A stretch of 64,000 nucleotides of DNA from Acetobacteraceae bacterium (GCA_021732665.1 JAKFUL010000021.1:1-64000); one strand, 5' to 3'; shown: positions 1 through 13,522, counted from the first letter of the stretch. Numbers and translations are program-made. The notes: generated from the sequence alone by a model not told the origin.

Positions 1-152
1 GGACCGTGATGAGATTGATGCCGGGGTGCAGGGGCCTTTCGGCCCTTGCTGGGGGGGGCAGGGGGGCAAAGCCCTCCTGCGGGCCGCGCTCGCCAAACCC
101 TTGCCCTCCGCCGCAGCATCCCGGAAGCTCCCGGCAACCAGCGGGAGATCAG
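1..152. other. Leader region with weak hairpin, no gene seen
   Basis: No credible gene is visible here. A short hairpin (stem 32-36 with 41-45, loop TTTC) is followed by only two T residues, so it could be the tail of a terminator for a gene to the left but is weak. The stretch also serves as the leader of the first binding-protein gene, whose Shine-Dalgarno GGAG sits at 144-147. Confidence 0.35.
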
Positions 153-1718
153 ATGATGCGACGTCGTTCCATGTTGATGGCGGCCATGGCCGGGCCGGCC
201 CTGGCACAGGGGAGTGCGGCGCGGACCTTGCGGGTGATCCCGCAGGCCAATCTCACCAGCCTCGACCCGGTCTGGACCACCGCCGTCGTCACCCGCAACC
301 ACGGCATGATGGTCTATGACAACATCACCACGGTGAATGCCGCGGGCGAGGTCAAGCCGCAGATGGCCGAGGGCTGGGACATCACCGATGAAGGCCGGAC
401 CTGGACTTTCACGCTGCGCCCCGGCCTGCGCTTCCATGACAATGAACCGGTGCGGGCCGCGGATTGCGTGGCCTCCATCCGCCGCTGGGCGGTGCGCGAC
501 AGCTTTGGCCAGGTGGTCTGGGCGGCGGTCGATGACCTCTCCGCGCTGGATGACCGCCGCTTCCGCTTCCGCCTGAAGCGGCCGTTTCCCTTCCTGGCGC
601 TGGCCATGGGCCGCAGCCAGGGCCCGGTGCCGGTGCTGCCCGAGCGGCTGGCGGCGACCGACCCCTTCCAGCAGGTGCGCGACGCCACAGGCTCCGGCCC
701 CTTCCGCTTCCTGGCGAATGAGTGGAACCCCGGCCAGCGCTCGGTTTGGGCGCGCCACGACGCCTATGTGCCGCGGCAGGAGCCGCCCGATGGCCTGGCC
801 GGCGGCCGCGCCGCGCGCATCGAGCGGGTGGAGTGGACCGTGATCTCCGACCCCGCCACGGCGGCCAACGCCATGCAGACGGGCGAACAGGATTACTGGG
901 AATACCCGCTGCACGACCTGCTGCCGCTGATGCGGCGCAACCGCAACATCGTTATCGAGCAGCGGTTGCTGAGTGGCACCTATGGCTGCCTGCGCTTCAA
1001 CCATCTGCACGCTCCGTTCAACAACGTGGCGATCCGCCGCGCCGTGGCACTGGCGGTGGACCAGCGCGACTATCTGCGCGCCGTGGCCGGCGAGGACCCG
1101 GCGGGCTGGAGCACCTGCGAGGGCGTCTTCACCTGCGGCACCGCCATGGCCAATGAGGAAGGCAGCGAGGTGCTGAAATCCCGCAGCATCGAGGCCGGCC
1201 GCGCCGCGCTGCGCGAGGCCGGTTACAACAATGAGCGGGTGGTGCTGATCGCCCCGGGCGATTACCCGCAGATCAACGCCATCTCGCTGGTCACCGCCGA
1301 CCTGCTGCGCCGTCTCGGGATGAATGTGGAGCTGGTCAGCACCGACTGGGGCACGCTGGTGCAGCGCCGCACCTCGCGCGAGCCGGTGGAGCGCGGCGGC
1401 TGGAGCATTTTTCACACCACCGCGGGTGGCGATGCGCTCGATACCCCGCCGGTGCACCTCTTCCTGCGCTCCAATGGCCGCGACGCCTGGTTCGGCTGGC
1501 CGGAGGATGCGGAGATCGAGCGCCTGCGCGCCGCCTGGCTGGAAGCACCCAACGAGGCCGCGGCGCAGACCATCGCCCGGGCGCTGAACCGCCGCGCCAT
1601 GGAGACGCTGCCCTATGTTCCGGTGGGCTTCTACTGGCAGCCCAGCGCCTGGCGGCGCAATGTCACGGGCGTGTTCCGCGCGCCCGCCACCGCCTTCTGG
1701 GGAATTTCCAAGACATGA
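153..1718 (+). CDS. ABC transporter substrate-binding protein, family 5 (first of three)
   Basis: Predicted periplasmic receptor of a peptide/nickel/opine-type ABC importer, 521 aa. The N-terminus (MMRRRSMLMAAMAGPALAQG) is a signal peptide with a likely cut after ALAQ. The body has the SBP_bac_5 pattern: an LDPVWTT segment and YDNI near the start, then GLRFHDNEPVRAADC, a DPATAANAMQTGE stretch and a C-terminal YVPVGFYWQPSAWRRN segment. The ATG at 153 follows GGAG by five bases; the ATG at 156 is an alternative. Its last four bases overlap the next gene (ATGA), so the two are translationally coupled. The ligand cannot be read from sequence. Closely similar paralogues follow at 1715 and 3498, all upstream of one set of permeases and ATPases. 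Confidence 0.9.
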   Translation: MMRRRSMLMAAMAGPALAQGSAARTLRVIPQANLTSLDPVWTTAVVTRNHGMMVYDNITTVNAAGEVKPQMAEGWDITDEGRTWTFTLRPGLRFHDNEPVRAADCVASIRRWAVRDSFGQVVWAAVDDLSALDDRRFRFRLKRPFPFLALAMGRSQGPVPVLPERLAATDPFQQVRDATGSGPFRFLANEWNPGQRSVWARHDAYVPRQEPPDGLAGGRAARIERVEWTVISDPATAANAMQTGEQDYWEYPLHDLLPLMRRNRNIVIEQRLLSGTYGCLRFNHLHAPFNNVAIRRAVALAVDQRDYLRAVAGEDPAGWSTCEGVFTCGTAMANEEGSEVLKSRSIEAGRAALREAGYNNERVVLIAPGDYPQINAISLVTADLLRRLGMNVELVSTDWGTLVQRRTSREPVERGGWSIFHTTAGGDALDTPPVHLFLRSNGRDAWFGWPEDAEIERLRAAWLEAPNEAAAQTIARALNRRAMETLPYVPVGFYWQPSAWRRNVTGVFRAPATAFWGISKT

Positions 1719-3286
1719 GACCGACCCGTCGCGCCATCCTGGCCAGCGGCATGGCCGCCCCCGCTCTGGCCCAGGCACCGAACCGCCCCTTGCGCTTCGT
1801 GCCGCAATCCAACCTCGCCAGCATCGACCCGGTCTGGAGCACCGCCGTGGTTGTGCGCAACCATGGCCTGATGGTCTATGACCTGCTCTATGGGCTGGAC
1901 GCGCAATATCGCGTGCAGCCGCAGATGGCGGCGGGGCATGAGGTCAGCGATGACGGGCTGACCTGGAATATCCGTCTGCGCGAGGGCCTGCGTTTCCACG
2001 ACGGCGAGCCGGTGCGCGCGCGCGATTGCGTGGCCTCGATCATCCGCTGGTCCAAGCGCGACGTGCTGGGCCAGCGGCTGGACGGGCTGGCCGAGGAGAT
2101 CGCGGCGCCGGACGACCGCAGCATCCGCATCCGCCTACGCCGCCCCTGGCCGGGCCTGGCCTGGGCGCTCGGAAAACCCTCGGCCAATATCTGCGCCATC
2201 ATGCCCGAGCGGGTGGCGCGGACCGACCCCTTCCAGCAGATCACCGACGCCACCGGCTCCGGCCCCTACCGGTTCCGGCAGGATTTGTTCCGCCCCGGCG
2301 ATATCGCCGTTTACGACCGTTTCGCCGGCTATACGCCGCGTGGCGAGGCCACGGATTTCCTGGCCGGCGGCAAAACAGCGCATTTCGACCGTGTCGAGTG
2401 GCGCATCATCCCCGACCCGGCCACCGCGGGTGCGGCGCTTCAGAACAACGAGGCGGATTGGTGGGAAACCCCGCTGCCCGACCTGCTGCCGCTGCTCCGC
2501 CGGAACCGCGAGATCGAGATCGGCGTGGTCAACCCGGCCGGCAATCTGGGCGTGCTGCGCTTCAACTTCCTGCATCCGCCCTTCGACAATGCGGCGGTGC
2601 GCCGGGCCCTGCTGCCGGCGATCGACCAACGCAGCTTCATGAATGCCGCGATCGGCACCGACCCGGCATTGTCGGTGGTGCCCGCCGGCGTGTTCACCCC
2701 CGGCACGCCGCTGGCCAATGATGCCGGGCTTGAAGTGCTGACCGGGCCGCGCAGCCTGGAAGCGGCCCAGGCCGCCCTGCGTGCCTCCGGCTATGCCAAT
2801 CAGCGGGTGACGCTGCTGGGTGCTTCGGATCTGCCGGTGCTGCAGAACCTCTCGGAAGTCGCGGGCGACCTGATGCGCCGCGTGGGCTTCAACGTGGACA
2901 TGCCGGGGATGGATTGGGGCACGCATATCCAGCGCCGCACCAACCGGGGCACGGTGGATGCAGGCGGCTGGAGCGCCTTCTGCACGACGTGGGAGGGCCT
3001 CGATGTCTCCGTTCCCGGCAGCCACCAGCCGCTGCGTGGCCATGGCGCTGCCGCCTGGGCCGGCTGGCCCACTCTGCCGCGGCTGGAAGCGCTGCGCGAG
3101 GAATGGTTCGCGGCCCCCGATGACGCGACGGCGCGCCGCGTGGCCGAGCAGATGCAGCGCGTGGCCTTCGAGGAGGTCCCCTTCATCCCGCTCGGCCTTG
3201 TCCGCCCGCCACAAGCCTGGCGGCGCAGCCTGACCGGCATCGTGCGTGGTGGGTCCGCGCTGTTCTGGGGTGTTCGGCGGGCCTGA
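1715..3286 (+). CDS. ABC transporter substrate-binding protein, family 5 (second of three)
   Basis: Periplasmic solute receptor of the same family as its two neighbours, 523 aa. The signal peptide is MRPTRRAILASGMAAPALAQ. It shares block motifs with the upstream paralogue: SIDPVWSTAVVVRNHGLMVYD, GLRFHDGEPVRARDCVASI, DPATAGAALQNNEADWW and the closing PPQAWRRSLTG segment. The start overlaps the stop of the previous gene by four bases, so the first two receptors are co-translated. A 211-bp gap separates it from the third receptor and may hold a separate promoter or processing site. Function beyond solute binding is inferred from the family. Confidence 0.9.
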   Translation: MRPTRRAILASGMAAPALAQAPNRPLRFVPQSNLASIDPVWSTAVVVRNHGLMVYDLLYGLDAQYRVQPQMAAGHEVSDDGLTWNIRLREGLRFHDGEPVRARDCVASIIRWSKRDVLGQRLDGLAEEIAAPDDRSIRIRLRRPWPGLAWALGKPSANICAIMPERVARTDPFQQITDATGSGPYRFRQDLFRPGDIAVYDRFAGYTPRGEATDFLAGGKTAHFDRVEWRIIPDPATAGAALQNNEADWWETPLPDLLPLLRRNREIEIGVVNPAGNLGVLRFNFLHPPFDNAAVRRALLPAIDQRSFMNAAIGTDPALSVVPAGVFTPGTPLANDAGLEVLTGPRSLEAAQAALRASGYANQRVTLLGASDLPVLQNLSEVAGDLMRRVGFNVDMPGMDWGTHIQRRTNRGTVDAGGWSAFCTTWEGLDVSVPGSHQPLRGHGAAAWAGWPTLPRLEALREEWFAAPDDATARRVAEQMQRVAFEEVPFIPLGLVRPPQAWRRSLTGIVRGGSALFWGVRRA

Positions 3287-3497
3287 CGCTTGAGCGGGTA
3301 TGCCCGCCTTGCGCAGGGCGCGACAACGCAGGCGTTGCGCGGGCCTGACCGCAATACGAGCAGCTTGCCGCGAATTGCCGCATCTTCTTTCGGCAAGCCG
3401 GCCCCCTGGGCCGTCCGAAAACATGTCACATAAGGCTGGCGCCCCGCCCCCGATTGCGCCAGTTTGCGCCCCGACAAGGCTTGGGAGAGCTGAACCG

Positions 3498-5084
3498 ATG
3501 GAACGTCGCAACCTGCTGAAGGGTGCCGTGGCCGCCGCCACCGTCACCGCCGCCGCACCCGCCATTTCGCAGAACGCCGCGGCGCGCACGCTGCGCTTCG
3601 TGCCGCAGGCGAACCTCGCCAATTTCGACCCGATCTGGGGCACCCAATACGTCGTGCGCAACGCCGCCGCCGTGGTGTGGGACATGCTCTATGGCGTGGA
3701 CGAGAACCTCGTGCCGCAGCCGCAGATGGTGGAGGGTGAGACCGTCTCCTCCGACGGGCTGACCTGGGAATTCCGCCTCCGCCCCGGCCTGATGTTCCAT
3801 GACGGCACGCCGGTGCTGGCCAGGGATGTCGTGGCATCGATCACCCGCTGGATGCCGCGCGACCCGATGGGCCAGATGATCCGCGCCATCCAGGACGAGC
3901 TGGTGGCGGTGGATGACCGCAACTTCCGCATCAAGCTGCGCCGGCCCTATCCCAAGCTGAAATTCGCGCTGGGCAAGACCGCCACCCCCTGCTGCTTCAT
4001 CATGCCCGAGCGGATCGCCTCGACCGCCGGCAATTCGATGATCACCGAATATGTCGGCTCCGGCCCGATGACCTTCAAGCGCGATGAATGGGTGCCCGGT
4101 GCCCGCGCCGTGTTCGAGCGCTTCGCCCGCTACACCCCGCGCGAGGGCACGGCGAGCTGGCTGGCCGGCCCCAAGCGCATCATGATGGACCGCCTGGAAT
4201 GGGTGGTGATGCCCGACCCGGCGACGGCGGCAAGCGCCCTGCAGGCCGGCGAGGTGGATTGGTGGGAAAGCCCGATCAGCGACCTGATCCCGCTGATGCG
4301 CCGCAACCGCAACATCGCGGTCGACATCGCCGACCCTCTGGGCAATATCGGCAGCTTCCGCATGAACCACCTGCACGCCCCCTTCAACAACCAGAAGGTG
4401 CGCCAGGCGGTGATGATGGCGATCAGCCAGGAAGACTACATGCGCGCCGTGGTCGGCAGCGACACCGCGCTGTGGAGCGTGCTCGGCGGCTTCTTCACCC
4501 CGGGCACGCCCAGCTACACCGAAGTCGGCGGCGAGGTGATGAAGCGTTCCAACATGGAGGGTGCCCGCCGCCTGCTGGCCGAGAGCGGCTACAACAACGA
4601 GCCGGTGACCTGCCTGGTCGGCCAGGACCAGCCGCTGCTCAAGCCGATGGGCGATGTGACGGCCGATATGCTGCGCCGCCTGGGCATGAATGTCGATTTC
4701 GTGGCGACCGACTGGGGCACCGTTGGCCAGCGCCGCGCCATGCGCAACCCGCCGGGACAGGGCGGTTGGAGCATGTTCCACACCTGGCACGCCGGCGCCG
4801 ACACGGTGAACCCGGCCGGCTACAACGCGCTGCGCGCCAATGGCACCGATGCCTGGTTCGGCTGGCCGACCGTGCCTTCCGTCGAGGCGGGCATCACCGA
4901 ATGGTATGACGCGCCGACGGCGGCGACCGAAAAGGCTGCCATCGACAAGATCAACCGCGCCGCGGTCGAGAATGTGGTCTATGCCCCCACCGGCTTCTTC
5001 CGCAGCTATCAGGCCTGGCGCCGCAATGTGAGTGGCGTGGTCAAGGGGCCGCTGCCCTTCTTCTGGGGCGTGTCGAAGACTTGA
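3498..5084 (+). CDS. ABC transporter substrate-binding protein, family 5 (third of three)
   Basis: Third paralogous family 5 receptor, 528 aa. The N-terminus MERRNLLKGAVAAATVTAAA carries an RRNLLK motif typical of Tat export, unlike the more Sec-like leaders of the two upstream copies. The ATG at 3498 follows GGGAGA at 3483-3488. Conserved blocks include FDPIWGTQYVVRNAA, GLMFHDGTPVLARD, DPATAASALQAGEVDWWES and YQAWRRNVSGV. It ends 20 bp before the permease gene and is the receptor most directly coupled to the transport machinery. Three receptors for one channel suggest either a widened substrate range or division of labour under different conditions. Confidence 0.9.
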   Translation: MERRNLLKGAVAAATVTAAAPAISQNAAARTLRFVPQANLANFDPIWGTQYVVRNAAAVVWDMLYGVDENLVPQPQMVEGETVSSDGLTWEFRLRPGLMFHDGTPVLARDVVASITRWMPRDPMGQMIRAIQDELVAVDDRNFRIKLRRPYPKLKFALGKTATPCCFIMPERIASTAGNSMITEYVGSGPMTFKRDEWVPGARAVFERFARYTPREGTASWLAGPKRIMMDRLEWVVMPDPATAASALQAGEVDWWESPISDLIPLMRRNRNIAVDIADPLGNIGSFRMNHLHAPFNNQKVRQAVMMAISQEDYMRAVVGSDTALWSVLGGFFTPGTPSYTEVGGEVMKRSNMEGARRLLAESGYNNEPVTCLVGQDQPLLKPMGDVTADMLRRLGMNVDFVATDWGTVGQRRAMRNPPGQGGWSMFHTWHAGADTVNPAGYNALRANGTDAWFGWPTVPSVEAGITEWYDAPTAATEKAAIDKINRAAVENVVYAPTGFFRSYQAWRRNVSGVVKGPLPFFWGVSKT

Positions 5085-5104
5085 TCGGTCAGGGATACTA
5101 ATTC

Positions 5105-6046
5105 ATGTGGGCCTATATCATCCGGCGGGTATTGGCGACGATACCCGTCATGGCCTTCGTGGCGCTCTTCGTGTTCTCGCTGCTCTATCTGGCGCCGGGC
5201 GACCCGGCGGCGGTGATCGCGGGCGACCAGGCGACGCCCGACGATGTGGAGCGGATCCGCGCCTCGCTGGGCCTCGACCGGCCCTATCTCGTGCGCTTCT
5301 CCGAATGGGTGTTCCGCATCCTGCAAGGCGATCTCGGCACCTCGATCTTCACCAACCTGCCGGTCGCCCACATGATCCAGCAGCGCATCGAACCCACGCT
5401 TTCGCTGATGATCGTGACGCTCATCCTGGCCGTGTCCATCGCCATCCCCATGGGCGTGGTGGCGGCCTGGAAGCAGGGGACATGGATCGACCGCGCGGTG
5501 ATGGGCTTCGCGGTCCTCGGCTTTTCCGTCCCGGTCTTCGTGGTGGGCTATGTGCTGGCCTATATCTTCGCCCTCGAACTGGATTGGCTGCCGGTGCAGG
5601 GCTACACGCCCTTCTCCGAGGGCTTCTTCCCCTGGATGGAAAACCTGGTGCTGCCGGCCATCGCCTTGGGAGGTGTCTATATCGCCCTGATCGCCCGCAT
5701 CACCCGCGCCACCATGCTGGAGGTCTTGCAGCAGGATTATATCCGTACCGCCCGCGCCAAGGGGGCGGGGCAGCGCTCCATCCTCTTCGTCCATGCGCTG
5801 AAGAACGCCTCGGTGCCCATCGTCACCGTCATCGGCATCGGCATCGCTTTGCTGATCGGGGGCGCGGTGGTGACGGAGAGCGTCTTCGCCATCCCCGGCC
5901 TGGGGCGGCTGACCGTCGATGCCATTCTGCGGCGCGACTACCCCGTCATCCAGGGTGTCGTGCTGCTGTTCAGCTTCGTCTACGTGCTGGTCAACCTGGG
6001 CATCGACCTGCTCTACACCTTCCTTGACCCGAGGATCCGGTACTGA
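5105..6046 (+). CDS. ABC transporter permease, DppB/GsiC type
   Basis: Inner-membrane permease of a peptide/nickel-type importer, 313 aa, the usual length. An N-terminal segment reading MWAYIIRRVLATIPVMAFVA begins the first of about six membrane helices. The conserved LAPGDPAAVIAGDQA block, the early-family motif LGLDRPYLVRF, and the cytoplasmic EAA loop around residues 200-225 (DYIRTARAKGAG) are all present. It should pair with the DppC-type permease starting 58 bp downstream. The start is the ATG at 5105, 20 bp after the third receptor. Confidence 0.93.
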   Translation: MWAYIIRRVLATIPVMAFVALFVFSLLYLAPGDPAAVIAGDQATPDDVERIRASLGLDRPYLVRFSEWVFRILQGDLGTSIFTNLPVAHMIQQRIEPTLSLMIVTLILAVSIAIPMGVVAAWKQGTWIDRAVMGFAVLGFSVPVFVVGYVLAYIFALELDWLPVQGYTPFSEGFFPWMENLVLPAIALGGVYIALIARITRATMLEVLQQDYIRTARAKGAGQRSILFVHALKNASVPIVTVIGIGIALLIGGAVVTESVFAIPGLGRLTVDAILRRDYPVIQGVVLLFSFVYVLVNLGIDLLYTFLDPRIRY

Positions 6047-6104
6047 TGCGCGCCGCCGATTCAGACCTTCGCGCGCTACGCCCGCTACAGCCATCGGAGG
6101 CGAA

Positions 6105-7012
6105 ATGAGCGCCATCATGATCCCGGCCGGGCTGGCCGTCGCCAAGCCGATGCCCGACGTGCTGCCGCCGGTAAACGCCCGGCGCGGCTTCATCGGCTAT
6201 CTGCGCCGCTACCCCACCATCGCCATCGGCGGCGGGCTGCTGGTGGTGATGCTGTTCGTCGCCGTCTTCGCGCCCTTCCTTTGGACGAAGGACCCGACAT
6301 CGCTCGCGCCCGCGCTGCGCACGCGCGAGCCGGGCGCTGAGTTCTGGTTCGGATCGGACATGCTCGGCCGCGATGTCTATTCGCGCGTGCTCTATGGCGC
6401 GCGGGTGTCGCTGCTGGTCGGCTTCTCGGTCGCCTTCTTCGCCAGCGCCATCGGGCTCGCCATCGGGCTCTTCGCGGGGTTCATCCGCCTCGCCGACAGC
6501 ATCGTCATGCGCGTCATGGACGGCATGATGAGCATTCCGCCCATCCTGCTCGCCATCGCGCTGATGGCGCTGACCCGGGGCTCGGTGCAGAACGTCATCC
6601 TGGCCATCACCATCGCGGAAATCCCCCGCGTGACGCGCCTGGTGCGCGGCGTGGTGCTTTCGTTGCGTGAGCAACCTTATGTCGATGCCGCCGTGGCCTC
6701 GGGCACCGGCACCGTCATGATCATGTGGCGCCACATCCTGCCCAACACGCTGGCCCCGCTGACCGTGCAGGCGACCTATATCTGCGCCGCCGCGATGATC
6801 ACCGAGGCCATCCTCTCCTTCATCGGCGCCGGCACGCCGCCCATCATCCCGTCCTGGGGCAACATCATGGCCGAGGGCCGGGCGCTGTGGCAGGTGAAGC
6901 CCTATATCGTCTTCTTCCCCGCGGTCTTCCTCTCCATCACCGTGCTGGCCGTGAACCTGCTGGGTGACGGATTGCGCGACTCGATCGACCCGCGCCTGGC
7001 AAAGAAACTGTG

Positions 7013-7013
<1 letters not shown>
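6105..7013 (+). CDS. ABC transporter permease, DppC/GsiD type
   Basis: Second inner-membrane permease of the importer, 302 aa. The ATG at 6105 is preceded by CGGAGG at 6095-6100. The N-terminal cytoplasmic tail leads to a first helix around residues 36-55, then the [20 protein letters not shown] block that is diagnostic of DppC-type proteins, and an EAA loop near [12 protein letters not shown]. It closes with [17 protein letters not shown], a typical C-terminus for the family. Its stop codon shares bases with the start of the ATPase gene (TGATG), indicating coupled translation. Confidence 0.93.
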
Positions 7014-8004
<991 letters not shown>

Positions 8005-8008
<4 letters not shown>

Positions 8009-9048
8009 ACCCCATCCTGCAGGTCTCCGACCTCAAGAAGCATTTCCCGGTCAAGGGCGGGCTTTTCGGCACCACGGTCGGCCAGGTCTATGCGGTCGAT
8101 GGCGTGAGCTTCGAGATCAACCGGGGCGAGACGCTCTCCCTGGTCGGCGAAAGCGGTTGCGGCAAATCCACCGTGGGCAAGGCGGTGCTGCGGCTGTTTC
8201 CGCTCACCGCCGGCCAGGTGGTGCTGGATGGCAAGCGCATCGATGACATGTCGGCCGGTGAGCTGCGGCCGCTGCGGCGCAAAATCCAGGTCGTGTTCCA
8301 GGACCCGTTCAGCTCGCTGAACCCGCGCATGAAGGTGCGCGACATCCTGGCCGAACCCATCACAAATTTCGGCATCGCCACGGCAAAGGACGACATCGAC
8401 CGCCGGGTGGGCGAGTTGATGGACAAGGTCCGCCTGCCGCGCGACGCGGTGAACCGCTGGCCGCATGAATTCTCGGGCGGGCAGCGCCAGCGTATCTGCA
8501 TCGCGCGTGCCCTGGCAGCGGACCCCGATGTCATCGTGTGTGACGAGGCCGTCTCGGCGCTCGACGTCTCGGTGAAGGCCCAGATCGTCAACCTGTTGCA
8601 GGATCTGCAGGCCGAGCTGGGCCTCGCCATGCTGTTCATCAGCCACGACCTCGCCATCGTCGAGCACATGACCCACCGCGTGGCGGTGATGTATCTGGGC
8701 AAGATCGTCGAGGTCGCGGACAAGCGCGACCTTTTTGGCGCGCCAAGGCATCCGTATACGGAGGCGCTGCTCTCCGCCGTGCCGGTGATGGAGCCGGGCG
8801 CGCAGTTCCAGCGCATCATCCTCAAGGGCGATGTGCCGAGCCCGATCCGCCCGCCGCCGGGCTGCCGCTTCCACACCCGCTGCCCCTATGCCTTCGAGCG
8901 CTGCCGCAAGGAGGAGCCGAAGCTGGTGGCGACCGGGAGCAACCATCTGGCCGCCTGCCATTTGCATGATTTGCCGGAGGCGGAGAATCCGCTGCTGAAG
9001 ACCACGGGTGCCACTGCCTTCCGGGCCGCCCAGCTTGGGGCCGCCTGA
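8005..9048 (+). CDS. ABC transporter ATP-binding protein, DppF/OppF type
   Basis: Second ATPase of the peptide-type importer, 347 aa. Walker A is GESGCGKST at residues 48-56. The signature [15 protein letters not shown] and Walker [13 protein letters not shown] follow, then the C-terminal [15 protein letters not shown] segment. Start ATGA overlaps the DppD-type stop. The C-terminus is overlapped by about 40 bp by the likely start of a small membrane protein in another frame, or that gene starts at a TTG at 9035 with less overlap. It ends the importer operon. Confidence 0.93.
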
Positions 9049-9346
9049 AACCCTGCGCTTCGTCGCCCGCGCGCCGCGCGGGATTTTCGGGCGTATCGTC
9101 AAATGGCTGTTCTGGCTGGTGCTGCTGGTGCCGCCGATCCTGATGCTGGGCACCTGCGCCGGGCTGCAATCCTACGTCCTGTCGGAGGATGAGGAGGTGG
9201 CGGCGGGGGCGCTGATGTTCGGCGCGGGGGTGCTGGGGGTGCTTTGGGCGTTGTGGCTGGCCGGTGTGCCGCTTCTGGCCCTGCTGATGTTGATCACCCG
9301 GGGCAGGCGCGTGGTGATCAACCAACCGGCACCGCCGGCCGGCTGA
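9008..9346 (+). CDS. Small hypothetical membrane protein
   Basis: A protein of up to 112 aa with two clear hydrophobic segments: roughly residues 31-53 (IVKWLFWLVLLVPPILMLGT) and 75-95 (VLGVLWALWLAGVPLLALLM), followed by a basic ITRGRRVV tail. No named family recognised. Two starts are possible, a GTG at 9008 inside the upstream ATPase gene or a TTG at 9035, so the start is uncertain. The next gene is a paralogue with the same layout, which supports both being genuine coding sequences. Confidence 0.6.
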   Translation: MPLPSGPPSLGPPETLRFVARAPRGIFGRIVKWLFWLVLLVPPILMLGTCAGLQSYVLSEDEEVAAGALMFGAGVLGVLWALWLAGVPLLALLMLITRGRRVVINQPAPPAG

Positions 9347-9347
9347 G

Positions 9348-9617
9348 ATGGCGGCACAGGTTCGGAGCCACGGGGGTCGGGGACATTGGGGTGTTCTGTT
9401 CTGGCGGATGTTCCTGGGGGCGCTGATCCTGCCGTTCTGCCTGGCCGTCGGGGCGATCACCTACGTCCTGACGGATGGCGTGCCGGACCACCCCTACGGC
9501 GACGGTTTCACCGTGATGTTCATCATCGGCTAACTGGGCGTGATCTGGCTGCCAACCCTTCCGATCTTTGGCCTTCTGGCCTGGCTGACCCGCGTCCGCC
9601 GCGAACCACCGGCTTGA
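9348..9617 (+). pseudogene. Paralogue of the preceding membrane protein, interrupted by an in-frame TAA
   Basis: Reading starts at the ATG at 9348 (MAAQVRSHGGRGHWGVLFWR) and gives one hydrophobic segment before a TAA at 9531-9533. The same frame then continues open for 27 residues (LGVIWLPTLPIFGLLAWLTR, then VRREPPA) to TGA at 9615-9617. That continuation matches the second half of the upstream protein (LGVLWALWLAGVPLLALLML then ITRGRR), so the stop falls inside a once-complete gene. A single base change from a TAC or TAT tyrosine codon could have made the TAA. A 61-residue product could still be made. Confidence 0.6.
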
Positions 9618-9677
9618 CGCCTTGCGGCCTTGCGGCGAGGCTCCATCTCAACATCACTTAACGACGGGAGGCGGATC

Positions 9678-10181
<504 letters not shown>

Positions 10182-10190
10182 GTCTTTCGC

Positions 10191-10216
10191 CCGCGCGCCG
10201 TATGGTCGGCGCGCGG
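10191..10216. repeat. Perfect 10-bp inverted repeat between small- and large-subunit genes
   Basis: CCGCGCGCCG at 10191-10200 pairs perfectly with CGGCGCGCGG at 10207-10216 around a six-base loop TATGGT. It begins nine bases after the small-subunit stop and 60 bases before the large-subunit start. Only scattered T residues follow, so it is more likely an mRNA-stabilising or partial-termination hairpin that sets the subunit ratio than a full terminator. Confidence 0.6.
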
Positions 10217-10276
10217 TGTGTCTTTGGGCGCCAAGCCGCCGGCACAGGTGGCGCGCCCGTTCAGGGAGCGAGCATC

Positions 10277-12664
<2,388 letters not shown>

Positions 12665-12727
12665 CCGAGAGACAACCTCCGCCCGATCGCCTTGGGGTGA
12701 ATCGGTCGGCATAAGGAGACATCGAAG

Positions 12728-13522
12728 ATGTATGATTTCGCTTATCACAAGCCTGCCTCCGTCGCCGATGCCGTGAAGCTGCTGGCGGCCGATCCGGATG
12801 CGAAGCTGGTCTCCGGCGGCCACACCCTGCTGCCGGCGCTGAAGCACCGGCTGAACAAGCCCTCCTCGCTGATCGACCTTTCGGGCATCGCGGACCTGAA
12901 GGGCATCAAGAAGGTCGGCAATTCCATCGTCATCGGCGCGCTGACCAGGCATGTCGAGGTCGCGACCTCCGATGTCGTGACCGCGGCCATCCCCGCGCTC
13001 GCCTATATGGCCAGCCATATCGGCGACGTGCAGGTGCGCAACCGCGGCACCATCGGCGGCTCGGTCTCCAACAATGATCCGGCGGCGGATTACCCCGGCG
13101 CGGTGCTGGGGCTGGGCGCGACCATCCACACCTCCAAGCGCAAGATCGCCGCCGATGACTTCTTCCAGGGTATGTTCACAACGGCCCTGGAGGCGGACGA
13201 GATCCTCACCGCCATCGAATTCCCGATCCCGGAGAAGGCCGGCTACGCCAAGATGAAGAACCCGGCCAGCCGCTACGTCATGGCCGGCGCCTTCGTCTCC
13301 AAGGGGCCGATGGGCGTGCGCGTCGTGATCAATGGCGCCGGTCCGGGTGTGTTCCGGCAGAGCGCGATGGAAACGGCGCTGGCCGCCAGCTGGGCGCCAG
13401 GTGCGGTGGCCGGCATCAAGCAGGATGCGGATGGGCTGAACAGCGACATCCATGGCAGCGCCGAATACCGCGCGCATCTGGTGGGGGTTATGGCCAAGCG
13501 CGCGGTCATAGCGGCGGGCTGA
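12728..13522 (+). CDS. FAD-binding medium subunit of a molybdenum hydroxylase
   Basis: FAD subunit (CoxM type), 264 aa. FAD contacts are expected at SGGHTLLPALKHRL (about residues 30-44) and in the IGDVQVRNRGTIGGSVSNND block near residue 100-118, both hallmarks of the family. It starts at an ATG 63 bp after the large subunit with AAGGAGA upstream. It should accept electrons from the 2Fe-2S subunit and pass them to an acceptor such as a quinone, NAD or oxygen. Confidence 0.93.
   Translation: MYDFAYHKPASVADAVKLLAADPDAKLVSGGHTLLPALKHRLNKPSSLIDLSGIADLKGIKKVGNSIVIGALTRHVEVATSDVVTAAIPALAYMASHIGDVQVRNRGTIGGSVSNNDPAADYPGAVLGLGATIHTSKRKIAADDFFQGMFTTALEADEILTAIEFPIPEKAGYAKMKNPASRYVMAGAFVSKGPMGVRVVINGAGPGVFRQSAMETALAASWAPGAVAGIKQDADGLNSDIHGSAEYRAHLVGVMAKRAVIAAG

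Noticed and set aside
3287..3497. Terminator between the second and third receptor genes
   Set aside because: A short GCGGG/CCCGC hairpin exists but lacks a T-tract, so termination is not supported.
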